Below, in pieces: positions 36,309 to 43,784 of a stretch of 54,581 nucleotides of DNA. The notes under the pieces were generated by a model. The model had not been told where the DNA came from. It saw only the letters and a program-made list of their open reading frames with translations, and did no database searches. Source of the DNA: an uncultured Alphaproteobacteria bacterium (GTDB lineage Bacteria > Pseudomonadota > Alphaproteobacteria > Rhodobacterales > Rhodobacteraceae). Position 1 is the first letter of the stretch. Every line of letters starts with the position of its first letter. The translations under genes and the position numbers were made by a program. The stretch is from contig CAJXHI010000020.1 in the NCBI GenBank assembly GCA_913051655.1, forward strand, positions 1 to 54,581. The letters run 5' to 3'.

Positions 36309-36309
36309 C

Positions 36310-37152
36310 ATGACTCAGAGCCGTTCAAGTTTCCTCAGCATTATGCTTTTTCTCGGGTTCGCCTTTCTTTATGTGCCCATGATCCTTTTGGTAATTTATT
36401 CCTTCAATCATTCCAAATTGGTGCCTGTATGGGGGGGATGGTCCACGAGGTGGTACAAGGTTCTTTTTGAATCGCCGGAAGTGTGGGATGCCGTAAGGCT
36501 GAGCCTACAAATAGCCGTGGTTAATGCAACAGTTGCCACGATGTTGGGCACGTTTGCAGGTCTTGCGATGGTTCGATTTGGCCGTTTTCGGGCACGTACA
36601 CTTTTTGGAGGTATGCTTGTCGCGCCGCTTGTAATGCCCGAAGTGATTACAGGGCTTTCGCTTTTGGTCTTTTTCATCTCTCTAAAGGATCTTTTCGGCT
36701 GGCCAGCGGAACGCGGCTTTATCACTATAACCATAGCTCATATAACATTTTCGCTAGCCTATGTCGCAGTCATTGTACAGGCGCGTCTGACAGGAATTGG
36801 AGAGACGCTTGAAGAAGCAGCAGCAGATTTGGGAGCAAAACCGTTCAAAGTGATGACTTCAATCACTTTGCCCCGACTTGCTCCAGGAATGCTGGCTGGT
36901 TGGCTTTTGGCATTTACGCTTTCGCTAGACGATTTGGTAATCGCAAGCTTTGTGACCGGACCAGGGGCAAACACGCTGCCTATCTTGATCTTTTCGCGCA
37001 TTCGACTTGGCCTTAGGCCGGACATTAACGCATTGGCTACGATCATTATTCTCTTTGTAGCCGTGCTTGTGGCTATTGCCGCCTATATCATGTTCCGACA
37101 ACAAAAGCGCGAATTATTGGACCAACAAATGGCACAATCTGGCGGCGATTAA
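36310..37152 (+). CDS. potI: Polyamine ABC transporter permease (PotC/PotI type)
   Basis: Second permease of the importer, 280 residues, six predicted membrane segments. The N-terminus LFLGFAFLYVPMILLVIYSFNHSKLVPVWGG-type pattern is characteristic of PotC/PotI, and the EAA loop EEAAADLGAKPFKVMTSITLPRLAPG lies near 172-197. Start one base after the potH stop. The gene ends 43 bases before the convergent aminotransferase, without an obvious terminator between them. Confidence 0.92.
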   Translation: MTQSRSSFLSIMLFLGFAFLYVPMILLVIYSFNHSKLVPVWGGWSTRWYKVLFESPEVWDAVRLSLQIAVVNATVATMLGTFAGLAMVRFGRFRARTLFGGMLVAPLVMPEVITGLSLLVFFISLKDLFGWPAERGFITITIAHITFSLAYVAVIVQARLTGIGETLEEAAADLGAKPFKVMTSITLPRLAPGMLAGWLLAFTLSLDDLVIASFVTGPGANTLPILIFSRIRLGLRPDINALATIIILFVAVLVAIAAYIMFRQQKRELLDQQMAQSGGD

Positions 37153-37195
37153 CTTCCCAATTCGACCGCCTTAAAAGTTCTTTGTATGTGATGTT

Positions 37196-38572
37196 TTAAA
37201 GTGCCTCAGCGACCTCTTTCACTGCCTCTTCAAGAATATCAAACATCATGTCAATTTCATTTCGTTGGATAATCAATGGTGGTGAAAATACTGCCATATT
37301 GATCAAAGGACGCACAAGGAGACCACGTTTTTCGCAGGCCGCATCAAGTAGAGCTCCGAGTGTGCGTTCATCTTCAAGCGTCGCTCTCTCACGATCCGGC
37401 GTGCCCTCGATACACCCCAAAAGCCCCATTCCACGGACGTTTCCAACACCGGGAAAATCAGCCAAAATCTGAAGGCGCCTCTGGAAATAGGGAGCAATGT
37501 CAAGGACATGCTCCAGAATATTTTCCTGCTCTATGATCTCAATATTTTTCAAAGCCGCCGCGCAACAGACCGGATGCGCAGAATAGGTATAACCCGCCGA
37601 AAATAAAGCCGTATCATCGGGATTCATCATAAGGTCCATCACACGGTCTGACACGATACAAGCGCCAAGCGGCAAATACCCCGATGTCACGCCCTTGGCG
37701 CAAGTGATGATATCGGGTTCAATGTCAAACACTTCCTTTGAGGTAAACCAATGACCGAGACGTCCAAAACCAGTGACAACTTCATCCGAGATATAAAGAA
37801 TGTCATGTTTGCGGCAGATCTCAAGCGTGCGTTTATGATAGCCTTCGGGCGGAACAATGACCCCTCCAGAACATAAAATCGGTTCAGCAATAAAACCGCC
37901 GATATTCTTCGCGCCAATGGTCGCGATTGCTTTTTCAAGATCACCGACTTTGGCATCACACCAGTCCTCGACACTCATCCCCTCCGGTCTGCGATAAGGA
38001 TTCACATCTGGCAGAAAATGCACTAAGCGTTTTTCAATATCAAAACGTGATTTGTCCCGCTCTTTACCTGTCACAGAAGCCGCCAGATAGGTGGACCCAT
38101 GATATCCTTTCTCACGCGCTAAAACGATCTTTTTTTCTGGACGCCCGAGACGGTTATTCATGAAATGAACGGTCCTCAGTGCCGTATCCACCGCCGTTGA
38201 CCCTCCCGTAGTGAAAAAAACATTATTTAAGTCGCCGGGTGCCATATCAGCTATTTTCTTGGCCAACATAGCAGAGGGTTCCGTGGTATTGGTCCAGGGC
38301 GACGAATAAGGCAGTTTCATCACCTGCTCTGCAATCGCCTCTGCCATTTCAGAGCGGCCATAGCCAATCTGAACGCACCACATGCCACCGGGTCCATCGA
38401 TAAACCTTTTGCCGGTGTCATCCCAAAGGTAAATTCCCTGGCCCTGGTTCACGAGCATATAATCCGCCCCATCTGCGCCATCCATTGCAGCCCATGGGTG
38501 GAACTGATGTGAACGATCCCAACCAAGTAGGTCTTGGGAAGATGGGGTATTTCTTAGATGGGCAGTTTTCAT
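37196..38572 (-). CDS. Class III PLP aminotransferase (putrescine/omega-amino acid:pyruvate type)
   Basis: Fold type I aminotransferase. The motif GGSTAVDTALR binds cofactor phosphate near residue 124, EKGYHGSTYLAASVTG near 153 stacks the ring, ISDEVVTGFGRLG near 265 holds the Asp that contacts the pyridine nitrogen, and the Schiff-base lysine is in DIITCAKGVTSGYLPLG near 294. Length 458 is normal. The adjacency to potFGHI suggests a SpuC-like putrescine:pyruvate aminotransferase, but taurine, beta-alanine or other omega-amines are equally allowed by the sequence. Upstream on the same strand, 52 bases away, is the Rieske oxygenase gene. Confidence 0.82.
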   Translation of the reverse strand: MKTAHLRNTPSSQDLLGWDRSHQFHPWAAMDGADGADYMLVNQGQGIYLWDDTGKRFIDGPGGMWCVQIGYGRSEMAEAIAEQVMKLPYSSPWTNTTEPSAMLAKKIADMAPGDLNNVFFTTGGSTAVDTALRTVHFMNNRLGRPEKKIVLAREKGYHGSTYLAASVTGKERDKSRFDIEKRLVHFLPDVNPYRRPEGMSVEDWCDAKVGDLEKAIATIGAKNIGGFIAEPILCSGGVIVPPEGYHKRTLEICRKHDILYISDEVVTGFGRLGHWFTSKEVFDIEPDIITCAKGVTSGYLPLGACIVSDRVMDLMMNPDDTALFSAGYTYSAHPVCCAAALKNIEIIEQENILEHVLDIAPYFQRRLQILADFPGVGNVRGMGLLGCIEGTPDRERATLEDERTLGALLDAACEKRGLLVRPLINMAVFSPPLIIQRNEIDMMFDILEEAVKEVAEAL

Positions 38573-38624
38573 CGAGATATGTCCAGTTTTGATCTTTGAT
38601 TGATATCAGTTGAAATGCGCGCCT

Positions 38625-39851
38625 CTACCAAAGCGCTGCTTTTGAGAGATAACCTTCATAAAAGGCGCGAATGCCCCATTCCATATGCGACAATGGGCCG
38701 GGCGTATAGTGGAAGGAATTTACCCCTTGTTGGTTCAGACGGATAATGCGTTCATCGTCTTGAGAGGTCACGTCCCATAACCATATTAGATCTTTCAAGT
38801 CATAGTCCTTTCCTTCCCACGCATCATTGCGAACCAACCAGATTACTTGAATATCAGTTTCTTGAACAGAGCGGGGCACAAAACGATATCCCACAACATG
38901 ATCGGAATAGATCAGGAAATTGTTTAATATACCGATTTGCAAATCGGTAGCCCCACCGTCAAAACCTTTTAGATCACCAAGTAAGGGTGCTAAGGCTTCG
39001 CCTGATTTACTGCCAGTTAGATAACCTTCAAACAAAGGATAGCGACGGTAATAAAAATCCATATCTAATGCGCCTTCCCTGTCTGAACTTACAGACAGTT
39101 TTTCGTCTGAGAGGCCAACAGCCAATGAGCGTTCATTCATCAACCGCGTAAGATCCCTGCGCAAGTAGTCTGGATCCTTAATACTATGCGATCTTGCGTA
39201 GTCTTTGTGTGAAGGGGCGCAGTGATAACATTCCATGTAATTTTCAACTGCAAGCTTCCAATTCGCAGGCACCGGATAAGACGCTGTATGGGCGATTTTT
39301 AAATTGCCAAAATCAAAAGGTGCAACAAGCGGCGCAAGATCTTTCAACCCAGCGTCAATATTCGGTGGCGTCTCAGCAGTACAGGCAAAGATCATCCCCT
39401 CAAATATCCGCACATGAGCTTTGAAAAGCGAATAAGCTTTGGGATCAAAGTCTTCGCCCATCTCACGCGCAACGCGCAATTTTCCATTTAGCTCGTAGGT
39501 CCAAGCGTGATAAGGACACGCAAAGACGCGCCTATTGCCCTGATGTTCCAAACAGACCCGCGAGCCACGATGACGGCAGACGTTCAGAAAAACGCCAATT
39601 TCCCCTTGCTGGTCACGTGCGATAATCAATGACTCTGGGCCATAATCAAACAACATGAAATCGCCAACTTTTGGTAACTGACTCACGTGGCCCAGCCAAA
39701 TCCAACTGGTATTCCAATAATGGCGGATATCATTATCATAGATCGCATTTGACGTATAAAAGTCTCGTTCTAACGACAGGCCATCAATATAATCGCTCAG
39801 CAGGCGAGCGATCGGTTTTTCGCCATTTGCAAAAATAGGCCGTTCGTTCAT
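38625..39851 (-). CDS. Rieske non-haem iron oxygenase alpha subunit (quaternary-amine type)
   Basis: Terminal oxygenase of a ring-hydroxylating-type system. The Rieske cluster ligands are Cys92, His94, Cys112 and His115 in VCRHRGS...FACPYHAW. The mononuclear iron site has His210 and His215 in NYMECYHCAPSH, with Glu207 where many members have a bridging Asp. A Glu here is a known feature of carnitine monooxygenase CntA. It is therefore placed near the clade acting on betaines (carnitine, glycine betaine, proline betaine), demethylating or cleaving the C-N bond; the substrate cannot be read. No reductase gene is adjacent. It starts 3 bases after the flavoprotein remnant and is presumably controlled by the operator at 40316. 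Confidence 0.83.
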   Translation of the reverse strand: MNERPIFANGEKPIARLLSDYIDGLSLERDFYTSNAIYDNDIRHYWNTSWIWLGHVSQLPKVGDFMLFDYGPESLIIARDQQGEIGVFLNVCRHRGSRVCLEHQGNRRVFACPYHAWTYELNGKLRVAREMGEDFDPKAYSLFKAHVRIFEGMIFACTAETPPNIDAGLKDLAPLVAPFDFGNLKIAHTASYPVPANWKLAVENYMECYHCAPSHKDYARSHSIKDPDYLRRDLTRLMNERSLAVGLSDEKLSVSSDREGALDMDFYYRRYPLFEGYLTGSKSGEALAPLLGDLKGFDGGATDLQIGILNNFLIYSDHVVGYRFVPRSVQETDIQVIWLVRNDAWEGKDYDLKDLIWLWDVTSQDDERIIRLNQQGVNSFHYTPGPLSHMEWGIRAFYEGYLSKAALW

Positions 39852-39854
39852 CCC

Positions 39855-40301
39855 CTATCCTTTCAATGAAATAATTTGCTCAAAAAGGGCCTGTTCAATG
39901 ACTTTTGCATCTTCTTTCAGACTTAGCGCAGCAAGATGCCCTGAATATACTGCATCATCGGTCAATTCTGGGCTAGCAGCGTCACCGATCAATTCCAAAT
40001 TTTCTATCAAAGCGCATTGTTCATGCACTGCCTCTGCCATTAGCCGCAGCGCAGGCATATCATGCGCATCCCACAGCCGTCTTTCAGCATATTGGGAAAC
40101 ACCTGAAGACGAATGAATTTCCGTTTCCTGAGTCAAAATGACCCCCGATCCCCCTCCGACCTTTGTTCCATGAATCCCGAATTCTTCCTTTGGGCGTACA
40201 CGGCCCATTTTTGAACAATTGGGCAGTTGATAAATTTGATTAGGCATGGTGACCGATCCTAACTTAATGGGGTCAAACAAAATCTGGTATGGATCAGACA
40301 T
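39855..40301 (-). pseudogene. Internally deleted TMADH/old-yellow-enzyme-type flavoprotein remnant
   Basis: A 148-codon frame begins MSDPYQILFDPIKLG and continues through NQIYQLPNCSKMGRVRP and RRLWDAHDMPALRLMAEAVHE, which is the first ~95 residues of trimethylamine-dehydrogenase-like flavoproteins. At about residues 97-103 it jumps directly to LELIGDAASPELTDDAVYSGH, which belongs near the C-terminal FAD/ADP domain of the same family. The normal protein has about 680-730 residues, so some 550 codons (most of the FMN barrel, the 4Fe-4S cysteines and the second Rossmann domain) are missing, in frame. Changes at conserved places (NC where HC is usual, VGGGS where AEGGW is usual) point to loss of function. 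It precedes the Rieske gene by 3 bases. Confidence 0.78.
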
Positions 40302-40315
40302 GGCATACTCATTGT

Positions 40316-40341
40316 ATGGACGATTGTCCATTTACATGGAC
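40316..40341. promoter_or_regulatory. Triple half-site operator, probable target of the TetR-type regulator
   Basis: Three half-sites lie exactly one helical turn apart: ATGGAC (40316-40321), GTCCAT (40326-40331) and ATGGAC (40336-40341). Each neighbouring pair is a perfect inverted repeat with a 4-base spacer. It sits in the 102-base gap between the flavoprotein remnant/Rieske genes (minus) and the TetR-type gene (plus), where an autoregulatory TetR operator is expected. Confidence 0.8.
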
Positions 40342-40403
40342 TTTTGCAACCCCGTCTGTCAAGATGGAAGGTGTAGTACCCCATTTGCCATGAAAGAGCA
40401 GCT

Positions 40404-41087
40404 ATGGGCCATAAGGATCACCATCAAACTAAGTTTATACCATCAAACGCGCCCACCTCTCGCACCGCAAAGTTTAAAAACCGCCAAGGATTAATTGAAG
40501 CAACCTTACAGGCACTCAGCGATCTGGGCTATGCTAACGCAAGTGTCAGTGAAATCATCAAACGTGCCAGGCTTTCACGCGGGATGATCCATCTTCATTT
40601 TGGTAGCAAAGATAACTTGGTAATCGAAACTGCGAAACATGCAAGCGAACGCTATCACGCCTTTCTTGAGACCTGTTTAAAATGTGCAGGACCAAGCCCA
40701 CAAGAACAGGTGGAAGCGATTGTAAAACATGACCTAAGCGAAGACGTTTTGAACGCCACATCTGTCCGCGTTTGGTACGAATTGCGTGGCGCAATTTATT
40801 TCCAAAAAGAACTCGCAAGCTACAGCGATACGAGAGACGAAAGGTTACGGAATGTTTTGTTTCATCTTTTCATTCAACTTTTAGAGACTTACGGTCTGAA
40901 GGAGGCAACGCAAGAGAACGCGGAGGATGTCACCTTTGCCTTTTTGGCCTTAATGGAAGGCATGTGGACAGATTACCTTCTGCACCAAAACGGCTTTCAG
41001 CGTGAGAATGCAAAACGATCTGTCTTTCGCTTTTTACAAACGCTGTTTCCTGATCATTTTGATCTTACCGGTGCAAAACTCACGTAA
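40404..41087 (+). CDS. TetR/BetI-type transcriptional regulator
   Basis: One-component repressor. The N-terminal helix-turn-helix is at about residues 30-75, with ASVSEIIKRARLSRGMIHLHFGSKDNLV as its recognition part, the BetI-like form of TetR. The C-terminal ligand and dimer domain follows to residue 227. It is divergent from the flavoprotein remnant and Rieske genes and probably represses them and itself through the operator at 40316-40341; the ligand may be a betaine (inference from neighbours and from BetI). The gene ends 11 bases before the convergent CoxG-like gene. Confidence 0.88.
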   Translation: MGHKDHHQTKFIPSNAPTSRTAKFKNRQGLIEATLQALSDLGYANASVSEIIKRARLSRGMIHLHFGSKDNLVIETAKHASERYHAFLETCLKCAGPSPQEQVEAIVKHDLSEDVLNATSVRVWYELRGAIYFQKELASYSDTRDERLRNVLFHLFIQLLETYGLKEATQENAEDVTFAFLALMEGMWTDYLLHQNGFQRENAKRSVFRFLQTLFPDHFDLTGAKLT

Positions 41088-41098
41088 TTGCGAAAACT

Positions 41099-41545
41099 TC
41101 AGGCGTCCTGATCGACGATTTCGGCAAATTTGGAAAAGAAACTTCCCGCAAGTTTTTTTGCAGTCCCCATAATCAGGCGACTTCCCATTTGCGCGATCTT
41201 ACCCCCTATTTGTGCCTTGGCAGTATAACGCAGAATCGTCTGCAAACCGGCGTCTTCAAGTGTTACATCGGCGCCGCCTTTGGCGTGACCGGCCGCGCCC
41301 CCGTTGCCCTTACCATGAAGAGAATAGCTGTCTGGTGCGCCTGCTTTATTCAGTTTCACCTCACCAGAAAACCGCGCTTTTACTGGACCGATCTTTAGAA
41401 CAACCTCAGCCTCAAGCTCTGTCTCTGAATGTTTGGTCAACACTTCACAGCCGGGAATGCATTGCCGCAAGATTTCTGGATCATTTAACGCTTCGTAAAC
41501 TCGCAATTTAGGAGCGTTGATGGTAATTTCATCACTGAGTTCCAT
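41099..41545 (-). CDS. CoxG-like SRPBCC domain protein
   Basis: A 148-residue protein with the CoxG/SRPBCC opening MELSDEITINAPKLRVYEALNDPEILRQCIPGC and the Gly/Lys-rich middle YSLHGKGNGGAAGHAKGGADV, matching carbon monoxide dehydrogenase subunit G. CoxG tethers or helps mature molybdenum CO dehydrogenase, but no coxMSL-type genes are in the window. Here it is last in a minus-strand run with DUF1185, flavin reductase and alpha/beta hydrolase genes. The fold has a hydrophobic pocket, so a lipid- or substrate-binding helper role is possible. Specific role unknown. Confidence 0.82.
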   Translation of the reverse strand: MELSDEITINAPKLRVYEALNDPEILRQCIPGCEVLTKHSETELEAEVVLKIGPVKARFSGEVKLNKAGAPDSYSLHGKGNGGAAGHAKGGADVTLEDAGLQTILRYTAKAQIGGKIAQMGSRLIMGTAKKLAGSFFSKFAEIVDQDA

Positions 41546-41598
41546 GGTGTCTCCCTGACTCCAAACAGAGTGTTTAAAGAAATCTAAATCAGCTATGC

Positions 41599-42201
41599 TC
41601 AGACACCTGCAGGATTGTCAACATCACGCCCTATTGCCGATAAGTCGGAGTATCTGTCTCCAATCCTGTGGTGTGGTCGTCCTCCAGTCGCCGCGCCAAG
41701 TGCCACGACAAGCTCATTTTCTGCCGGCGCATCGTAGATAGAGAATTGAACCGTTAAATAGTGCGACCGCCGTCCAGTGTCATGCTTGTCCATTAACGGA
41801 ATCTGTATCTGGGAATTCGCAGGGCCCCGGGTGTTGGTGAAACCAAGGTAGCTTTTTGCGCCTACCGCTTCACGATAAAAATTTCCATATTGTAAAGTAT
41901 GAATTAATGCAGAGGCATGTTCCCATTCACAATTTGCACCTGCGATACAGGCTTTTCCATAAGCTTCTATCGCCTCACCTGATCCGGCCAGCGCAATCAA
42001 TCGTTCTGTCAGCAGTTTGCCTAGTTTAGGAGCCATGCGATTAATATCAGGGGACAAATCTTTTACATATCCCTGCCCCGCCCAAGGGTTGGCTACCACA
42101 GCGGCAACACCTATAACGCGCAACGGCGGCTGCGCTTTTTTTTCACCTTCGCGATAAATATCTTCATCAAATGTAACAACTTTTCGCAGTTCTGATAACA
42201 T
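41599..42201 (-). CDS. DUF1185 family protein ("amino acid synthesis")
   Basis: The 200-residue product matches DUF1185 by LRKVVTFDEDIYREG at the start, RVIGVAAVVANPWAG near residues 30-45, GANCEWEHASALIHTLQYG near 108 and the C-terminal GGRPHHRIGDRYSD. The name 'amino acid synthesis family' has no firm biochemical basis. Homologues tend to lie beside amidohydrolases or flavin-dependent monooxygenases (from memory). Start at ATG 42201, right after a GGGGGG ribosome-binding site, replacing an upstream in-frame start at 42225. It lies 50 bases after the flavin reductase gene. Confidence 0.8.
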   Translation of the reverse strand: MLSELRKVVTFDEDIYREGEKKAQPPLRVIGVAAVVANPWAGQGYVKDLSPDINRMAPKLGKLLTERLIALAGSGEAIEAYGKACIAGANCEWEHASALIHTLQYGNFYREAVGAKSYLGFTNTRGPANSQIQIPLMDKHDTGRRSHYLTVQFSIYDAPAENELVVALGAATGGRPHHRIGDRYSDLSAIGRDVDNPAGV

Positions 42202-42251
42202 TTGGCCCCCCTGTTTTTGTGTCATCTAAAGATGTGCCTCTGAATCCTTTT

Positions 42252-42815
42252 TCATATTTTTCTGCCAGCTTCAATCGCCGGCTTGATTGTGTTGTCTTGT
42301 TGAGACTTGCAGTTACCCGAAGCAATACTCAAGGTCCCGTATTGACCTCTAAAATAACTCAGCGGTGTTCCATTTTGATAATCAAAATCCACAACCTTAC
42401 CCAACAAAATTGTATGATCTCCCGCGTCAATTTGTCGATCCGTCTCACAAGAAAACCGAGCCAAAGATCCGCGCAGCAACGGGACGTCAGAAACACCCCT
42501 TTCCCACGGCACACGATCAAATTTATCTGCAATCTGAGAGGCGAAAATCCGTGATACGTCTGTTTGCGAGTGTTCGAGGATGTTGACCGAAAAACACGGC
42601 GCTTCTTGAAATACACGCAGGCTTAGCGCCGATTTCGCGATACAAACTAGCAAAAGCGGCGGCTCAAGGGATACAGAAGAAAACGAATTCGCCGTGAGAC
42701 CGCGTGGTGTACCGTCCGCCTCGCGCGTGGTGATAATAGTGACACCCGTTGCAAAACTTCCAAATGCGTTGCGAAGCTCACGGCTGTCTAATCTGCTATC
42801 TGTTGGGCTATCCAA
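42252..42815 (-). CDS. Flavin reductase (HpaC-like, NAD(P)H:flavin)
   Basis: Supplies reduced flavin to a two-component monooxygenase. The flavin-reductase fold is shown by RNAFGSFATGVTIITT near residue 15, GLTANSFSSVSLEPPLLLVCI near 39, CFSVNILEHSQ near 72 and GDHTILLGKVVDF near 132. At 187 residues it has family length. The start is TTG at 42813-42815, supported by GAAGGG about 7 bases upstream; no better ATG exists in frame. The luciferase-like monooxygenase at 45279, in the divergent operon, is the obvious partner. Confidence 0.88.
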   Translation of the reverse strand: MDSPTDSRLDSRELRNAFGSFATGVTIITTREADGTPRGLTANSFSSVSLEPPLLLVCIAKSALSLRVFQEAPCFSVNILEHSQTDVSRIFASQIADKFDRVPWERGVSDVPLLRGSLARFSCETDRQIDAGDHTILLGKVVDFDYQNGTPLSYFRGQYGTLSIASGNCKSQQDNTIKPAIEAGRKI

Positions 42816-42836
42816 AGGGCATCCCTTCTTTCCGAC

Positions 42837-43619
42837 TCAAACACTATTCTGTAAAAAGTCAAGTATTGATTGATTTACTGCTTCTGGGTCTTCCATCAAC
42901 GCCATGTGGCGCAATCCTCTCAAAATGACAAGTCTTGCACCCTCAATTTCTTTGGCAATCGCCTTAGACATCTCAGGACCATTGCCATAATCCTCATCCG
43001 CAGTCAGAACCAAAGCTGGGCAAGTGATTGGTCGGCTCGGTGCGACTATTTCATCAACCCCTTTGGCCAAAACCATATAGTTTTTGTGATAAATCTCTTT
43101 TTTATTTGCCAAGACCCATCGTCGCACCATATCCATCTTTTCGGAATTATGGGCCCTGTATCGATCGGTGAACCAGCGCAAAAGAGCGGCCTCCACTGTC
43201 GCCTTGGATCCCTCTGACTTTGCTTGCATCGCGCGCGCTTCTATCGCGGACTGTGCCTCAGGGGTGCGTTTATGCGCAGTATTAAGAAGGATGAGCCGTT
43301 CAACACGCTCTGGCATATCCTGCGCAGCGCGGCGCGCAATCATTCCGCCTAGTGAAAAACCTACTAATGTGGCACGTCCTACACCGAGTTCATCCATCAA
43401 ATCGTTCAGTTGTGCAACGAATACCGACAGAGAAGGTTCCTCGATCGGATCCGCACTGAGCCCATGTCCCCATAAATCATAGGAAATCAAGCGAAACGTC
43501 TTTTCCAATACTGGCAGCTGCCACTGCCAGACATATTTGTTCAAACCAAGGCCATGAATAAAAACTAGGGTTCGACCTTCTTTATTTCCAGTGTCCCGAA
43601 AACTTGTTCCTTCTTTCAT
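42837..43619 (-). CDS. Alpha/beta hydrolase
   Basis: Serine hydrolase fold with nucleophile Ser89 in LVGFSLGGMIA, oxyanion motif IHGLGLN, the GHGLSADP segment, a probable acid Asp207 (TADED) and His238 (GLRHMAL). Length is 260 residues from ATG 43619; a GTG four codons upstream is possible. Closest in style to 3-oxoadipate enol-lactonase-type hydrolases. It is first in the minus-strand run that includes the flavin reductase. Because the cluster lacks a hotdog thioesterase for betainyl-CoA or carnitinyl-CoA, this hydrolase could do that job, though lactone or ester hydrolysis after the monooxygenase is an equal option. Confidence 0.82.
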   Translation of the reverse strand: MKEGTSFRDTGNKEGRTLVFIHGLGLNKYVWQWQLPVLEKTFRLISYDLWGHGLSADPIEEPSLSVFVAQLNDLMDELGVGRATLVGFSLGGMIARRAAQDMPERVERLILLNTAHKRTPEAQSAIEARAMQAKSEGSKATVEAALLRWFTDRYRAHNSEKMDMVRRWVLANKKEIYHKNYMVLAKGVDEIVAPSRPITCPALVLTADEDYGNGPEMSKAIAKEIEGARLVILRGLRHMALMEDPEAVNQSILDFLQNSV

Positions 43620-43695
43620 TTCGCTTACCACTTTGCGGGCATGTTTACTTTCGATTTGGCTAGGTTTGCCGCAGTTTCAGATCCATGAAGCCACA

Positions 43696-43721
43696 ATTTT
43701 CGCCATACAATGGCGAAAAAT
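43696..43721. promoter_or_regulatory. Inverted motif ATTTTCGCC-N7-GGCGAAAAAT in divergent promoter
   Basis: ATTTTCGCC (43696-43704) and GGCGAAAAAT (43712-43721) are inverted copies; with the inner bases they form a TTTTCGCCA/TGGCGAAAA stem around TACAA. It lies between the alpha/beta hydrolase operon and the aldehyde dehydrogenase operon. The same half GGCGAAAAAT, also paired with an inverted copy, is found at 49190-49199. Either a regulator site or, because T-runs follow, a hairpin; the recurrence favours a regulator site. Confidence 0.65.
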
Positions 43722-43724
43722 CTT

Positions 43725-43743
43725 TTTTCTTTGGAAAAGAAAA
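43725..43743. repeat. Second inverted repeat TTTTCTTT-GGA-AAAGAAAA
   Basis: Exact 8-base complementarity with a 3-base centre, four bases after the motif at 43696-43721 and 42 bases before the aldehyde dehydrogenase start. Homopurine/homopyrimidine composition lowers its weight, but the placement in the divergent promoter is suggestive. Confidence 0.4.
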
Positions 43744-43784
43744 CGTAATTATGAGAATCAAAAAGACACAGCGGCGGAGGGCGT

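Noticed and set aside
39855-40331. Longer version of the flavoprotein remnant starting at 40331
   Set aside because: That start codon lies within the triple operator half-site, and the added ten residues have no family likeness; ATG 40301 gives the normal family start.
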